In this document: in pieces, positions 6,993 through 13,942 of the stretch
Layout of the letters: each line of letters begins with the position of its first letter
How positions within the stretch are numbered: position 1 is the first letter of the stretch
Source: Pseudomonadota bacterium
GTDB lineage: Bacteria; Pseudomonadota; Alphaproteobacteria; Acetobacterales; Acetobacteraceae
Direction of reading: 5' to 3'
Assembly (NCBI GenBank): GCA_021845555.1
Contig: JAJZVS010000036.1
Span: 1 to 15,193 of the forward strand
DNA: 15,193 nucleotides
The notes under the pieces: model-generated
What the model saw: only the letters and a program-made list of their open reading frames with translations
Databases searched by the model: none
Told to the model about the DNA's origin: nothing
Position numbers and translations under genes: made by a program

Positions 6993-7273
6993 CAGGCGAT
7001 GTCGTCCGGAATCAGCCGGTTTTCCAGCCACGCGATCTCGTCCTTCAGCAGCAGCTTGCGCTTCTTCAGGCGCTGCAGATGGATCTGGTCGGTCGGCGCC
7101 TGCTCGATCAGGCGGACGATCACCGTATCCAGGTCGCGGTGCTCGCTGCGCAGCTCGTGCAGCCGGCGCATGAGCGAGTCGCGGTCGGTCAGCACGGGAA
7201 CTCGATTGTCATTCGGATGGGTCAATGTGCCGGCGGGGTCAACGGAACGGGTCAGCCTTGATGACTGTTCCAT
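6992..7273 (-). CDS. DUF465 (YdcH-like) small protein upstream of purE
   Basis: Up to 93 aa. The C-terminal 60 residues are a DUF465 domain: a helical hairpin with LMRRLHELRSEHRDLD, then LKKRKLLLKDEIAWLENRL, predicted to form a short coiled coil. The function of the family is not established. The N-terminal 30 residues are Pro/Asp-rich and lie outside the domain. No good ribosome site precedes the ATG at 7273, so a later start, such as the GTG near 7195, is possible. Its TGA overlaps the purE ATG by one base, so it is probably the first gene of a DUF465-purE-purK unit. Confidence 0.85.
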   Translation of the reverse strand: MEQSSRLTRSVDPAGTLTHPNDNRVPVLTDRDSLMRRLHELRSEHRDLDTVIVRLIEQAPTDQIHLQRLKKRKLLLKDEIAWLENRLIPDDIA

Positions 7274-7313
7274 AGCACGAATTCGCCGCCAGGGGAGCCG
7301 CGCAAAATCGATC

Positions 7314-7341
7314 TTGCGGTCGGTCCCCGCACGCCTAATGT
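7314..7341 (+). promoter_or_regulatory. Putative promoter for the 57-aa DUF465 gene
   Basis: TTGCGG (7314-7319), a 16-nt spacer and TAATGT (7336-7341) resemble a sigma-70 promoter about 75 nt upstream of the ATG at 7417. An inverted repeat ACGCCT / AGGCGT (7331-7336 and 7345-7350) spans the -10 box. The 9-mer TGTCACAGG occurs at 7339-7347 and again at 7401-7409. These could be regulator sites for the divergent region. This is inference from motif matching only. Confidence 0.35.
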
Positions 7342-7416
7342 CACAGGCGTGACGGCCCGCCGCTCGGCGCTAGGCAGGGCGGGCCGGCGCAGCTTCGGCT
7401 TGTCACAGGAGAGCAC

Positions 7417-7590
7417 ATGAGCCTCGACACCCGTCTGGAATCGCTCAGGGAGCGCCATGCCGCGCTCGACGCCCGTATTTCCGAGGAGGACCTGCGCCCG
7501 CGTCCGGACACGGACACGCTCAACCGGCTGAAGATCGAGAAGCTGCATTTGAAGGAGGAGATGGAGCGGCTGCGAAGCCACGCCGCCTGA
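7417..7590 (+). CDS. DUF465 (YdcH-like) small protein, 57 aa
   Basis: A 57-aa protein starting MSLDTRLESLRERHAALD and containing RLKIEKLHLKEEMERL, the DUF465 helical hairpin in its minimal form. The ribosome site AGGAGAG (7407-7413) ends 3 nt before the ATG. It is shorter than the 93-aa paralogue on the opposite strand, starts 143 nt from that gene, and is transcribed divergently. Members are often small, abundant proteins of unknown role in alphaproteobacteria. Charged heptad-like spacing suggests dimer or coiled-coil formation. A strong hairpin follows at 7601-7630. Confidence 0.88.
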   Translation: MSLDTRLESLRERHAALDARISEEDLRPRPDTDTLNRLKIEKLHLKEEMERLRSHAA

Positions 7591-7600
7591 CGCTTCGGGA

Positions 7601-7630
7601 GGCCCCGGCCAGGAGTCCTGGCCGGAGGCC
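7601..7630. terminator. Strong GC hairpin between convergent genes
   Basis: CCGGCCAGGA (7605-7614) and TCCTGGCCGG (7616-7625) are perfect inverted arms around a single central base, extended by outer GGCC pairs with one bulge. It sits 10 nt after the DUF465 stop and about 38 nt past the trcR stop on the other strand. No T tract follows on either strand, so it may stop transcription with Rho or stabilise the mRNA 3' ends rather than act as a classical terminator. Confidence 0.5.
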
Positions 7631-7668
7631 CCAGGCGACGGTTCCGCGGCGGACGCCCGATCGGGCGA

Positions 7669-8247
7669 TCAGGCCGCCTCGTCGGCTTCCGGCGGCGGGG
7701 GCGGCGGGACCGCATGCCCCTCCCGCACGAGACGTTCATTGGCGCTGGCCACCGCGGCGTTCAGATCGGTCTGGCTGCACAGGCCCAGGATCACCGGATC
7801 GCGCGGCTTGATATTCGCGCTGTTCCAGTGGCTGCGCTCGCGCACCTTCTGGATCGTTTCCTTGGTGGTGCCAAGCAGCTTGGAAACCTGCGGCTCGGTG
7901 AGCTGCGGGTAGTTGCGCAGCACGAAGGCGATGGCATCAGGGCGGTCGTTGCGCTTGGCCACCGGGGTGTAGCGCGCGCCGCGCGAGCGCTTGGAGACCG
8001 GCAGGGCTGACGGCAGGATGCGCAACCGTGCCTCCGGGTCCGCTTCGCAGCGACGGATGTCCTCGGCGGTGATCTGGCTGTTGGCCACCGGATCGTAGCC
8101 GACGATGCCGGCCGCCACCTCCCCGTCCGCAATCGCCTGCACCTCGAGCGGGTGCATGCCGCAGAAATCGGCGATCTGCGTGAATGTCAGCGCGGTCTTA
8201 TCGATCAGCCACACGGCGGTGGCTTTCGGCATGAGCGGCAGGGCCAT
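7669..8247 (-). CDS. trcR: Cell cycle transcriptional regulator TrcR (DUF1013)
   Basis: A 192-aa protein of the TrcR/DUF1013 family, which is typical of and largely confined to Alphaproteobacteria. The N-terminal half carries LMPKATAVWLIDKTALTF, then QIADFCGMHPLEVQAIADGE, a helix-turn-helix-like segment. The middle has RNDRPDAIAFVLRNYP and LTEPQVSKLLGTTKETIQKV, a second helix-turn-helix. The C terminus ends in a poly-Pro and acidic tail. The family is linked to cell-cycle transcription in the CtrA/GcrA/CcrM circuit. The ATG at 8247 is preferred because GAAGGTG precedes it by 6 nt; a GTG at 8256 is in frame but would overlap that site. Confidence 0.93.
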   Translation of the reverse strand: MALPLMPKATAVWLIDKTALTFTQIADFCGMHPLEVQAIADGEVAAGIVGYDPVANSQITAEDIRRCEADPEARLRILPSALPVSKRSRGARYTPVAKRNDRPDAIAFVLRNYPQLTEPQVSKLLGTTKETIQKVRERSHWNSANIKPRDPVILGLCSQTDLNAAVASANERLVREGHAVPPPPPPEADEAA

Positions 8248-8272
8248 GTTCTTCACCTTCGGGCCCGCGCGT

Positions 8273-8284
8273 GAACGGCCGTTC
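8273..8284. promoter_or_regulatory. 12-bp palindrome upstream of trcR
   Basis: GAACGGCCGTTC is a perfect 12-bp palindrome 25 nt upstream of the preferred trcR start, inside the roughly 260-nt gap between trcR and the divergent maiA-like gene. It could be a dimer-binding operator in the trcR 5' region. Nothing else in the gap was convincing apart from a small CCCCG/CGGGG hairpin near 8436-8449. Confidence 0.3.
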
Positions 8285-8507
8285 GCTCCGGAGATCCCGC
8301 GCGGGGTGGGAACGCGCCGCGATCGCGGGCAAGGGTTTGGATATGACGGCGAGGGCCCGGCAGGTCAAGGGCATAACCGCTATGACAGGCCCTTCCGGGG
8401 TGGGCCGGCCACGCGGTTCTGGTATGCTGGGCTAACCCCGATCACGGGGACCGCGGGCGGCTGGCCGGAGCGACCGGGCGCCGCGCCGCGCATCGGGGAG
8501 GCAAGCA

Positions 8508-9158
8508 ATGATCCGGATGTACGGGTTCTGGCGTTCCGCGGCGGCGTTCCGCGTTCGTATCGCGTTGAACATCAAGGGGCTGGCTTTCACCGAGGAGATG
8601 ATCGACCTCGATGCCGGCGTCCAGAACGGCGCGGCCTACCGGGCGATCAACCCGCAGGAAGTGGTGCCGACACTGCTGATCGACGGGCTCTCCCTCACCG
8701 AGTCGCTGGCGATCCTGGAATACCTGGAGGAGACGCGCCCCGCCCCGCCGCTCCTGCCGGCCGATGCGCCCGGCCGGGCGCGGGTGCGGTCGCTGGCGCA
8801 GATCTGGGCAGCCGACCACCACCCGCTGATCGTGCCCCGCATCCGCCGCTACCTGGCCGACACGCTCGGGGTGGACGAGGCCGGGCGCAACGCCTGGATC
8901 CGCCACTGGTTCGCCGAAGGCCTGCGTATCGGCGAGGCACGGCTGGCCGCCGAGCCGGAGACCGGCGCCTTCTGCCACGGCGATACGCCGAGCCTCGCCG
9001 ATCTGGCGCTGATGAGCCAGGCGATGGGCGCGCGCGGCTTCGGGATCGATCTCGCGGCCTATCCGACCGTCGCGCGGATCGTGACCGCGTGCCTGGCGCG
9101 GGAGGACTTCGCCCGCGCCCTGCCCCTGCGCCAGCCGGGAGCGCCGGCGGCGCACTGA
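8508..9158 (+). CDS. maiA: Zeta-class GST, maleylacetoacetate isomerase-like
   Basis: A 216-aa zeta-class glutathione transferase. The N-terminal motif WRSAAAFRVRIALN matches the zeta signature (S-S/A-x-x-x-RVRIAL), although the signature Cys is replaced by Ala. NPQEVVPTLLIDG (cis-Pro54) and ES (residues 65-66) are conserved glutathione-binding elements. The C-terminal SLADLALMSQ is the helical-domain cap. Known members isomerise maleylacetoacetate (tyrosine catabolism) or maleylpyruvate. No hmgA or fahA lies in view, so the pathway is not confirmed, and the loss of the signature Cys leaves other GST activity possible. GGGGAGG (8495-8501) precedes the ATG by 6 nt. Confidence 0.85.
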   Translation: MIRMYGFWRSAAAFRVRIALNIKGLAFTEEMIDLDAGVQNGAAYRAINPQEVVPTLLIDGLSLTESLAILEYLEETRPAPPLLPADAPGRARVRSLAQIWAADHHPLIVPRIRRYLADTLGVDEAGRNAWIRHWFAEGLRIGEARLAAEPETGAFCHGDTPSLADLALMSQAMGARGFGIDLAAYPTVARIVTACLAREDFARALPLRQPGAPAAH

Positions 9159-9165
9159 TACGCCC

Positions 9166-9210
9166 GCCGGCGCCCCTGGCCGGCGCCCCTGGCCGGCGCC
9201 CCTGGCCGGC
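9166..9210. repeat. 13-bp tandem repeat, three copies plus a partial
   Basis: The unit GCCGGCGCCCCTG occurs at 9166-9178, 9179-9191 and 9192-9204 without a mismatch, followed by GCCGGC (9205-9210). It lies between the convergent stops of the maiA-like and DUF2189 genes. Each unit contains GCCGGC, so stacked hairpins are possible. It is likely a slippage-prone minisatellite that may help termination. Confidence 0.85.
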
Positions 9211-9224
9211 ATCGGTAGCCGGCG

Positions 9225-10097
9225 TCAGTAGAAGGAGATCACGCGCCGGTAGAGATGCCAGGTCGCGTGCCCCAGCACCGGAACCACGACCGCGAGCCCG
9301 AGCAGGAAGGGCACCGACCCCAGGATCAGCGCGACGGCGACGATCAGCCCCCACAGCGCCATCGGTCCGGGATTGGCGCGCACCGCGCCGATCGAGCAGC
9401 GGACCGCGCGCTCCACCCGCACGCCGCGGTCGATCATCAGCGGGAAGGAGACCACGCCAAGACCCAGCGCGAGGACCGCGAACCCTAGCCCGACGACATG
9501 CCCGGCGACGATCAACACCCATCCCGCACGGGTGAACAGCACCATGTGCAGGAAGGCCGAGGCCGAGGCGGGCACCGTCCAGCCGAACAGCGCCAGATAG
9601 AGCGCCTCCGCCGCCACCAGCCAGAACAGGAACAGCGCGGTGAGCGCGAGGCCGAGCTTGACCGCCTCGGGGAAGCCCGGCCGGCGGACCACGGTGAAGG
9701 CCTGCCACCAGGCGATTTCCTCGCCCGCCTCACGCCGGCGGCTGAGCTCGTAAAGGCCGATCGCGGCGAACGGGCCAAGCAGCGCGAAGCCCGCCACCAG
9801 CGGGAAGACGAGCGGCACCACGTTGAGGCCGGACGCCATGCGGCCCAGCACCAGGCCGATCGCCGGGTAGAGAATGCACAGGAACACGTAATGCGTGGGA
9901 TCGGCGCGGAAGTCGGCGAACCCTGCCGCCAGCGCCGCACGCAGGTCGGCGGCGCCGATCCGGTTGATGCGCAGCCCGCTCGCCGCCTGCGCGGCCGGGA
10001 CTGGCTCGTGCCACGCGGCGTGCACCCGGTGCATCGCCGCTTCGGCCTGTTCCACCCCCCACAACACGGGATTGCGCGCCGGAGTGCCGATCGTCAT
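9225..10097 (-). CDS. DUF2189 domain-containing integral membrane protein
   Basis: A 290-aa polytopic membrane protein matching the DUF2189 family. It has a soluble N-terminal stretch of about 60 residues including RINRIGAADLRAALAAGF, then about six hydrophobic segments, with cytosolic loops such as YELSRRREAGEEIAWWQA and MIDRGVRVERAVRCSIGA characteristic of the family. The C terminus ends GHATWHLYRRVISFY, also typical. Function is unknown. The start at 10097 follows GGGGAG with 8 nt spacing; the in-frame GTG at 10133 would add 12 residues without such a site. A TATAGA box (minus strand, 10193-10198) could be its -10 element. Confidence 0.9.
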   Translation of the reverse strand: MTIGTPARNPVLWGVEQAEAAMHRVHAAWHEPVPAAQAASGLRINRIGAADLRAALAAGFADFRADPTHYVFLCILYPAIGLVLGRMASGLNVVPLVFPLVAGFALLGPFAAIGLYELSRRREAGEEIAWWQAFTVVRRPGFPEAVKLGLALTALFLFWLVAAEALYLALFGWTVPASASAFLHMVLFTRAGWVLIVAGHVVGLGFAVLALGLGVVSFPLMIDRGVRVERAVRCSIGAVRANPGPMALWGLIVAVALILGSVPFLLGLAVVVPVLGHATWHLYRRVISFY

Positions 10098-10267
10098 GTC
10101 CGTTCTCCCCTTCCCGAGGACACGGTTGCGCACGCGGCGCCGGCACGTCAGCGGGTCAGGCGCCGTTCACGCCGCGTCCCGTTGGAAAGTTTTCTATAGC
10201 ACGCAGCGCCATGGACTGTCGCGGATTTCCTGCGGGCCAGTCTCGCACGAGGCGGAGAGGCTTGCGG

Positions 10268-11050
10268 TCACCCCTCGCCGAAACGGGGCTTGCGCTTCTC
10301 CAGGAACGCGCGCTTCGCCTCGATCGCGTCCGGCGTGCGCGAGAGCTGCATCGTCATGTCCTGCTCGAAGCGGTAGCCGTCGCGCAGGCTGAGGTTCTCG
10401 ATCGTGTTGATCGAGTGCTTCGCAAGTTGCACCGCGGTCGGGCTGAGTTCGGCGATCCGCGCGGCGATCGCGCGCGCCGTGGGCAGCAGTTCGGCCTGCG
10501 TCACGCAGGCTTCCACCACGCCGCGGCGATACAGTTCGGGACCACGCAGGCGCTCCCCGGTGAACATCATCCGCCGCACGGTGGAATGGCCGAACAGGCG
10601 CATCGCGTGCCGGCACCCGCCCATCAGGCCGACGGTGACTTCGGGCAGGCCGAGCTCGGCCTCTTCCGCCGCCACCAGGATGTCGCAACTCGCCACCAGC
10701 GCCAGCCCGGCGCCGAGGGCGGGGCCGTTGATCGCGGCGATCACCGGCTTCTTGCACTCCATGATGGCGTAGTAGCTCTCCCGCGCGCCGCGCAGATGCG
10801 CCCGGTCCCCGCCGGGGCGCGGGGCGGTGCCGATGCGGGCCTTGATGTCGGCGCCGGCGGAGAACACTTTCCCGGCACCGGTCAGGATCACCGCCCGCAC
10901 CTCCGGCAGGTCGGAGAGTTCGTCGAAACACCGCGCGATCTCGTCCTGGGAGGCGCCGGTCTGCGCGTTCACCGGCGGGCGGTCCAGCGTAACGGTGGCC
11001 ACATGATCTGCGATGGCAAGCTTCAGGGACTGGTAGTCGGTCGCGGTCAT
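10268..11050 (-). CDS. Enoyl-CoA hydratase/isomerase family protein (crotonase)
   Basis: A 260-aa crotonase-fold protein. Oxyanion-hole motifs are present: FSAGADIKA (residues 63-71) and GPALGAGLAL (109-118). Of the two catalytic glutamates of enoyl-CoA hydratase, the one in the PE motif is kept (E137 in GLPEVTVG), but the one equivalent to rat Glu144 is Ala117. Crotonases with a single Glu are often isomerases or carry out other acyl-CoA chemistry, so hydratase activity is doubtful. The C-terminal FLEKRKPRF is the common CoA-binding tail. GGGAGAG precedes the ATG at 11050. It shares a 177-nt divergent promoter region with the gene at 11228, and no acyl-CoA dehydrogenase or thiolase lies nearby. 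Confidence 0.92.
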   Translation of the reverse strand: MTATDYQSLKLAIADHVATVTLDRPPVNAQTGASQDEIARCFDELSDLPEVRAVILTGAGKVFSAGADIKARIGTAPRPGGDRAHLRGARESYYAIMECKKPVIAAINGPALGAGLALVASCDILVAAEEAELGLPEVTVGLMGGCRHAMRLFGHSTVRRMMFTGERLRGPELYRRGVVEACVTQAELLPTARAIAARIAELSPTAVQLAKHSINTIENLSLRDGYRFEQDMTMQLSRTPDAIEAKRAFLEKRKPRFGEG

Positions 11051-11142
11051 CGCTGCTCTCCCGGTCGGTGTTGCGGCGGAGCGTAGGCACCGACCGGCGG
11101 CGCGTCGAGGGCCGCGGGCGGGAGCGCCGATCGGACCCGGGG

Positions 11143-11189
11143 TATAATCTTCCTTCCGGTCGATGCCAGACCTGCTATACTTCCGGTCG
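11143..11189 (+). promoter_or_regulatory. Twin TATA-like boxes with direct repeats
   Basis: A consensus -10 box TATAAT (11143-11148) and an extended -10 TGCTATACT (11173-11181) lie 80 and 47 nt upstream of the gene at 11228. The 10-mer CTTCCGGTCG occurs at 11153-11162 and 11180-11189, 27 nt apart and just after each box. No good -35 box is visible, which suggests activator dependence. The repeats are seen directly; their role as operators is inferred. Confidence 0.4.
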
Positions 11190-11227
11190 CGAGGGACACG
11201 GACACGCAAGCAACGAAAGCGACCAGC

Positions 11228-12520
11228 ATGAGCATGACGATGGGCAGCCAGACCGCGACCCTGGGCATACCGACGCTGCAGCAGTGGTTGCGGGACACCG
11301 AGCTCAAAGGGTTCCTGAAAACCCGCAGCTCCCTGCTCAAGGACGTGGACAAGTCCATCAAGGCCTACAACGATCCGGGCGGACGCACGCCGGAGAATGT
11401 CGGCGCGATCCGCGTCGCCCTGACGAAATGGATCGAAAGCAAGGGCGACGGGTGGGAGACGAACGAGCGCAACGCCCCGCCCAGGAAGCCCGTCTCGGCG
11501 TTGTTCGATCTGGTGACGGCGCTCAAGGCCAAGCTACCGAAGGAGGAGCAGGACGCGCTCCGCTCCCTGGTCGACCAGCAGAAGACCCTGCTCTACCGTA
11601 ATTTCTCGACCGCGCGGCTCGCCATTGCCGGCTTCGCCGCGGCCGGCGATCTGCGTTTCGCCAAGGACAAGGTGCAGGAGGCCGCGCGCGCGGCCGGCAG
11701 CGCGCCCAAGAGCATGGCGGCCAGCGTGCTGTCGCCCGAGACGATGAAGCTCGTGAACGAGATGTTCGGCTCGCAGATCCACCAGGCACAGGCCTTCGTG
11801 CAGTGGATCGTGCAGGAAACCGGCACGCAGGTGCTGGCCGAGGCGGCGCATAGCGTGCTCGACATGCTGCCGATCATCTCGGTCGTCGCCGGCGCAGCCA
11901 AGGTGCTGTCGCAGGGGGCGGCAACGCTCTACGCGCTCTATCCCATGGCCACCACCGCCTACCACGCCAAGGGCGTGGCGCAGGGCGCGCCGAGTGTCGC
12001 AGTCGATGCCATGATGTCGATCCTGCGGCGGGAGCTCGCCAACAACGCCACCAAGACCGCGATCACCACCGCCGGCTTCGCCGCCAACACGGCGCTGCAC
12101 GCCGCCAAGGGCGTGGGCGCGGTGGTCGCCCCGGCGGTCGGCGCGGCGACCACCGCGGCGCAGGCGGCGCGGGTCGTCACCATGTTCGCACTGCAAGTGC
12201 GCGAAGCGGTGCTGATGCACAAGGCGCTGAAGTCCCCGCAGACGATCGGCTTCGACACGCTGCGCCAGTGCCCGCTGCTCGGCTGCTACCTGCTGCTTGG
12301 CGCCTCGGATTCGGAACTCCTGGCGATCACCTGGAGCGAGTTCGGTCAGGCCGGCTGGATGAACGAGGTGACGGACGCGCTCAAGCACCTCAAGCCGCTG
12401 ATGGATACCGCCGCCGATGTCATTCGCCGCGCGCCGTTCAAGCTCGATGGCGTGCCGCTGCGCCGGAGCGTGACGCCGACCGCGCTCGGGCGGGCCAAGA
12501 TGATGGCGGGGTGGAGCTGA
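11228..12520 (+). CDS. Hypothetical protein, 430 aa, helical with hydrophobic core
   Basis: I cannot name a family for this 430-aa protein. The N-terminal 100 residues look like a charged helical domain (RSSLLKDVDKSIKAY, then ALTKWIESKGDGW, ERN and VSALFDL). Residues 105-200 are mixed helices. Residues 210-246 and 280-326 are long Ala/Gly-rich hydrophobic stretches that could insert in or associate with a membrane. A conserved-looking C-terminal block, RQCPLLGCYLLLGASDSELL (347-365), is followed by a Trp-containing segment (FGQAGWM). No signal peptide is present. Layout and composition faintly recall large cargo or effector-type proteins with linker and pore-like regions, but this is a guess. 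Codon use matches its neighbours. The start is one of three nearby ATGs (11228, 11234, 11240), all with weak ribosome sites. Confidence 0.8.
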   Translation: MSMTMGSQTATLGIPTLQQWLRDTELKGFLKTRSSLLKDVDKSIKAYNDPGGRTPENVGAIRVALTKWIESKGDGWETNERNAPPRKPVSALFDLVTALKAKLPKEEQDALRSLVDQQKTLLYRNFSTARLAIAGFAAAGDLRFAKDKVQEAARAAGSAPKSMAASVLSPETMKLVNEMFGSQIHQAQAFVQWIVQETGTQVLAEAAHSVLDMLPIISVVAGAAKVLSQGAATLYALYPMATTAYHAKGVAQGAPSVAVDAMMSILRRELANNATKTAITTAGFAANTALHAAKGVGAVVAPAVGAATTAAQAARVVTMFALQVREAVLMHKALKSPQTIGFDTLRQCPLLGCYLLLGASDSELLAITWSEFGQAGWMNEVTDALKHLKPLMDTAADVIRRAPFKLDGVPLRRSVTPTALGRAKMMAGWS

Positions 12521-12530
12521 CCGCCTGGGG

Positions 12531-12588
12531 GCTCACGTCTCCCGCTTGCGGGAGAGATCGGTGCCCGCAGCGAACCGAGTGAGGGCTG
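12531..12588. repeat. REP-like palindromic intergenic element
   Basis: A perfect hairpin TCTCCCGC-TT-GCGGGAGA (12538-12555) is followed by a second weak stem (TCGGT/ACCGA). Both are enclosed by outer arms CTCAC (12532-12536) and GTGAG (12579-12583). The CTCCCGCTTGCGGGAG core followed by GTGAGGG resembles dispersed intergenic palindromes found in many proteobacterial genomes. It occupies much of the 163-nt gap between the 430-aa gene and the LLM gene. Copy number elsewhere in the genome cannot be seen here. Confidence 0.55.
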
Positions 12589-12683
12589 GACGCGCCGCTT
12601 GAGGCTCGGGTGGCGCCGATTGACAGCGCGCCGGCTTCCTGCCTCGACTTGGGTTCGGGATCGCATCCCGGGGAGGATACCGC

Positions 12684-13922
12684 ATGAAATCGCTCTGGTT
12701 CCATCTGATGCCGTACACCGAGCTGCCGGCCGATTTCAAGCAGAAGCACGCCTCGGTCTGGGTCGATATCCACTCCTCGCTGTTCGATCCCGCCCGCGCG
12801 CACCTGATGTACAACGACTTCCTCGACGAGCTCGAATACGCCGCCGATTGCGGCTTCGACGCGATCTGCTGCAACGAGCATCATTCCAACGGCTACGGGT
12901 TGATGCCCTCGCCCAACCTGATCGCCTCCGCGCTGGCGCGGCGCACGCGCAACGCCACCATCTGCGTGATGGGCAACTCGATCGCGCTGCAGAACCCGCC
13001 GACACGGGTGGCCGAAGAATTCGCCATGCTCGACGTGATCTCGGGCGGGCGGCTGATCTGCGGCTTTCCGGTCGGCACGCCGATGGACGACTGCTTCGCC
13101 TACGGGCAGAATCCCTCGCTGCTGCGCGCGCGCTACCTGGAAGCGCATGATCTCATCATCCGCGCCTGGACCGAGACCGAAACCTTCGCCTTCAACGGCC
13201 GGTTCAACCAGCAGCGCTACGTGAACATCTGGCCGCGTCCGATCCAGCGCCCGCATCCGCCGATCTGGATCCCCGGCGGCGGATCAGTGGAAACCTGGCA
13301 GTGGTGCGCCGAGATGGACTACGTCTATTCGTACCTGTCCTACTACGGCTACAAGGCCGGCAAATCGACGATGGACGGGTTCTGGACCGAGATGGACCGG
13401 CTCGGCAAGGATCGCAACCCGTACCGCGCCGGCTTCGCGCAGACCGTCGCGGTGGCGGAAAGCCGCCAGCAGGCGATCGATCTCTATACCGAGGCCGCGG
13501 AGTATTTCTTCGGCCGCTGCCTGCACATCGACCCGCGCTTCGCCGCCCCGCCCGGCTACACCACCGAAGCCACGCTCCGCCTCGGCCTGCAAAGCCAGGT
13601 CGGCCGCGCCGCCAACACCGCGATCCAGCGGCCGACCCGGATGGACGAGCTCGTTTCCGCCGGCTATCTGGTGATCGGCTCGCCGGACGAGGTGGTGGAG
13701 CAGCTGCACGAACTCGCCACCAGCCTGAATGTCGGCCACCTCATGCTGCTGCTGCAGTTCGGCAACATGGGCAAGGCGCTGACCAAGTACAACACCAGAC
13801 TCTATGCCGAGCAGGTGATGCCGAAGCTGCGGCCGCTTTTCGACCAGTGGAAAGACCGCTGGTGGCCGCAACCGATGCAAGAAAATGAACGCGCGGCCCT
13901 GCCGGCATTCGTGCCGGCCTGA
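12684..13922 (+). CDS. LLM class flavin-dependent oxidoreductase
   Basis: A 412-aa luciferase-like monooxygenase (bacterial luciferase superfamily, TIM barrel). These enzymes use reduced FMN or F420. Motifs include CNEHHSNGYGLMPSPN (EHH at 65-67), a beta-barrel segment with VAEEFAMLDVISGGRLICGF, and NIWPRPIQRPHPPIWIPGG in the C-terminal half. The length is at the upper end for two-component flavin monooxygenase oxygenase subunits. GGGGAGG (12670-12676) precedes the ATG by 7 nt. The next gene begins 20 nt after the stop, so the two are probably co-transcribed. A partner flavin reductase is not in view and the substrate is unknown. Confidence 0.93.
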   Translation: MKSLWFHLMPYTELPADFKQKHASVWVDIHSSLFDPARAHLMYNDFLDELEYAADCGFDAICCNEHHSNGYGLMPSPNLIASALARRTRNATICVMGNSIALQNPPTRVAEEFAMLDVISGGRLICGFPVGTPMDDCFAYGQNPSLLRARYLEAHDLIIRAWTETETFAFNGRFNQQRYVNIWPRPIQRPHPPIWIPGGGSVETWQWCAEMDYVYSYLSYYGYKAGKSTMDGFWTEMDRLGKDRNPYRAGFAQTVAVAESRQQAIDLYTEAAEYFFGRCLHIDPRFAAPPGYTTEATLRLGLQSQVGRAANTAIQRPTRMDELVSAGYLVIGSPDEVVEQLHELATSLNVGHLMLLLQFGNMGKALTKYNTRLYAEQVMPKLRPLFDQWKDRWWPQPMQENERAALPAFVPA

Positions 13923-13942
13923 TCGCCAAGGGAGACGTCACG

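Noticed and set aside
8105..9535. Plus-strand open frame of 476 codons
   Set aside because: It spans the trcR 5' region and reads the maiA-like gene in the wrong frame; Arg/Pro/Ala-rich shadow of a GC-rich region.
11051..11209. N-terminal extension of the crotonase gene to 11209
   Set aside because: The extra 53 residues are basic and unlike the family, while the ATG at 11050 has a good ribosome site and matches the family start.
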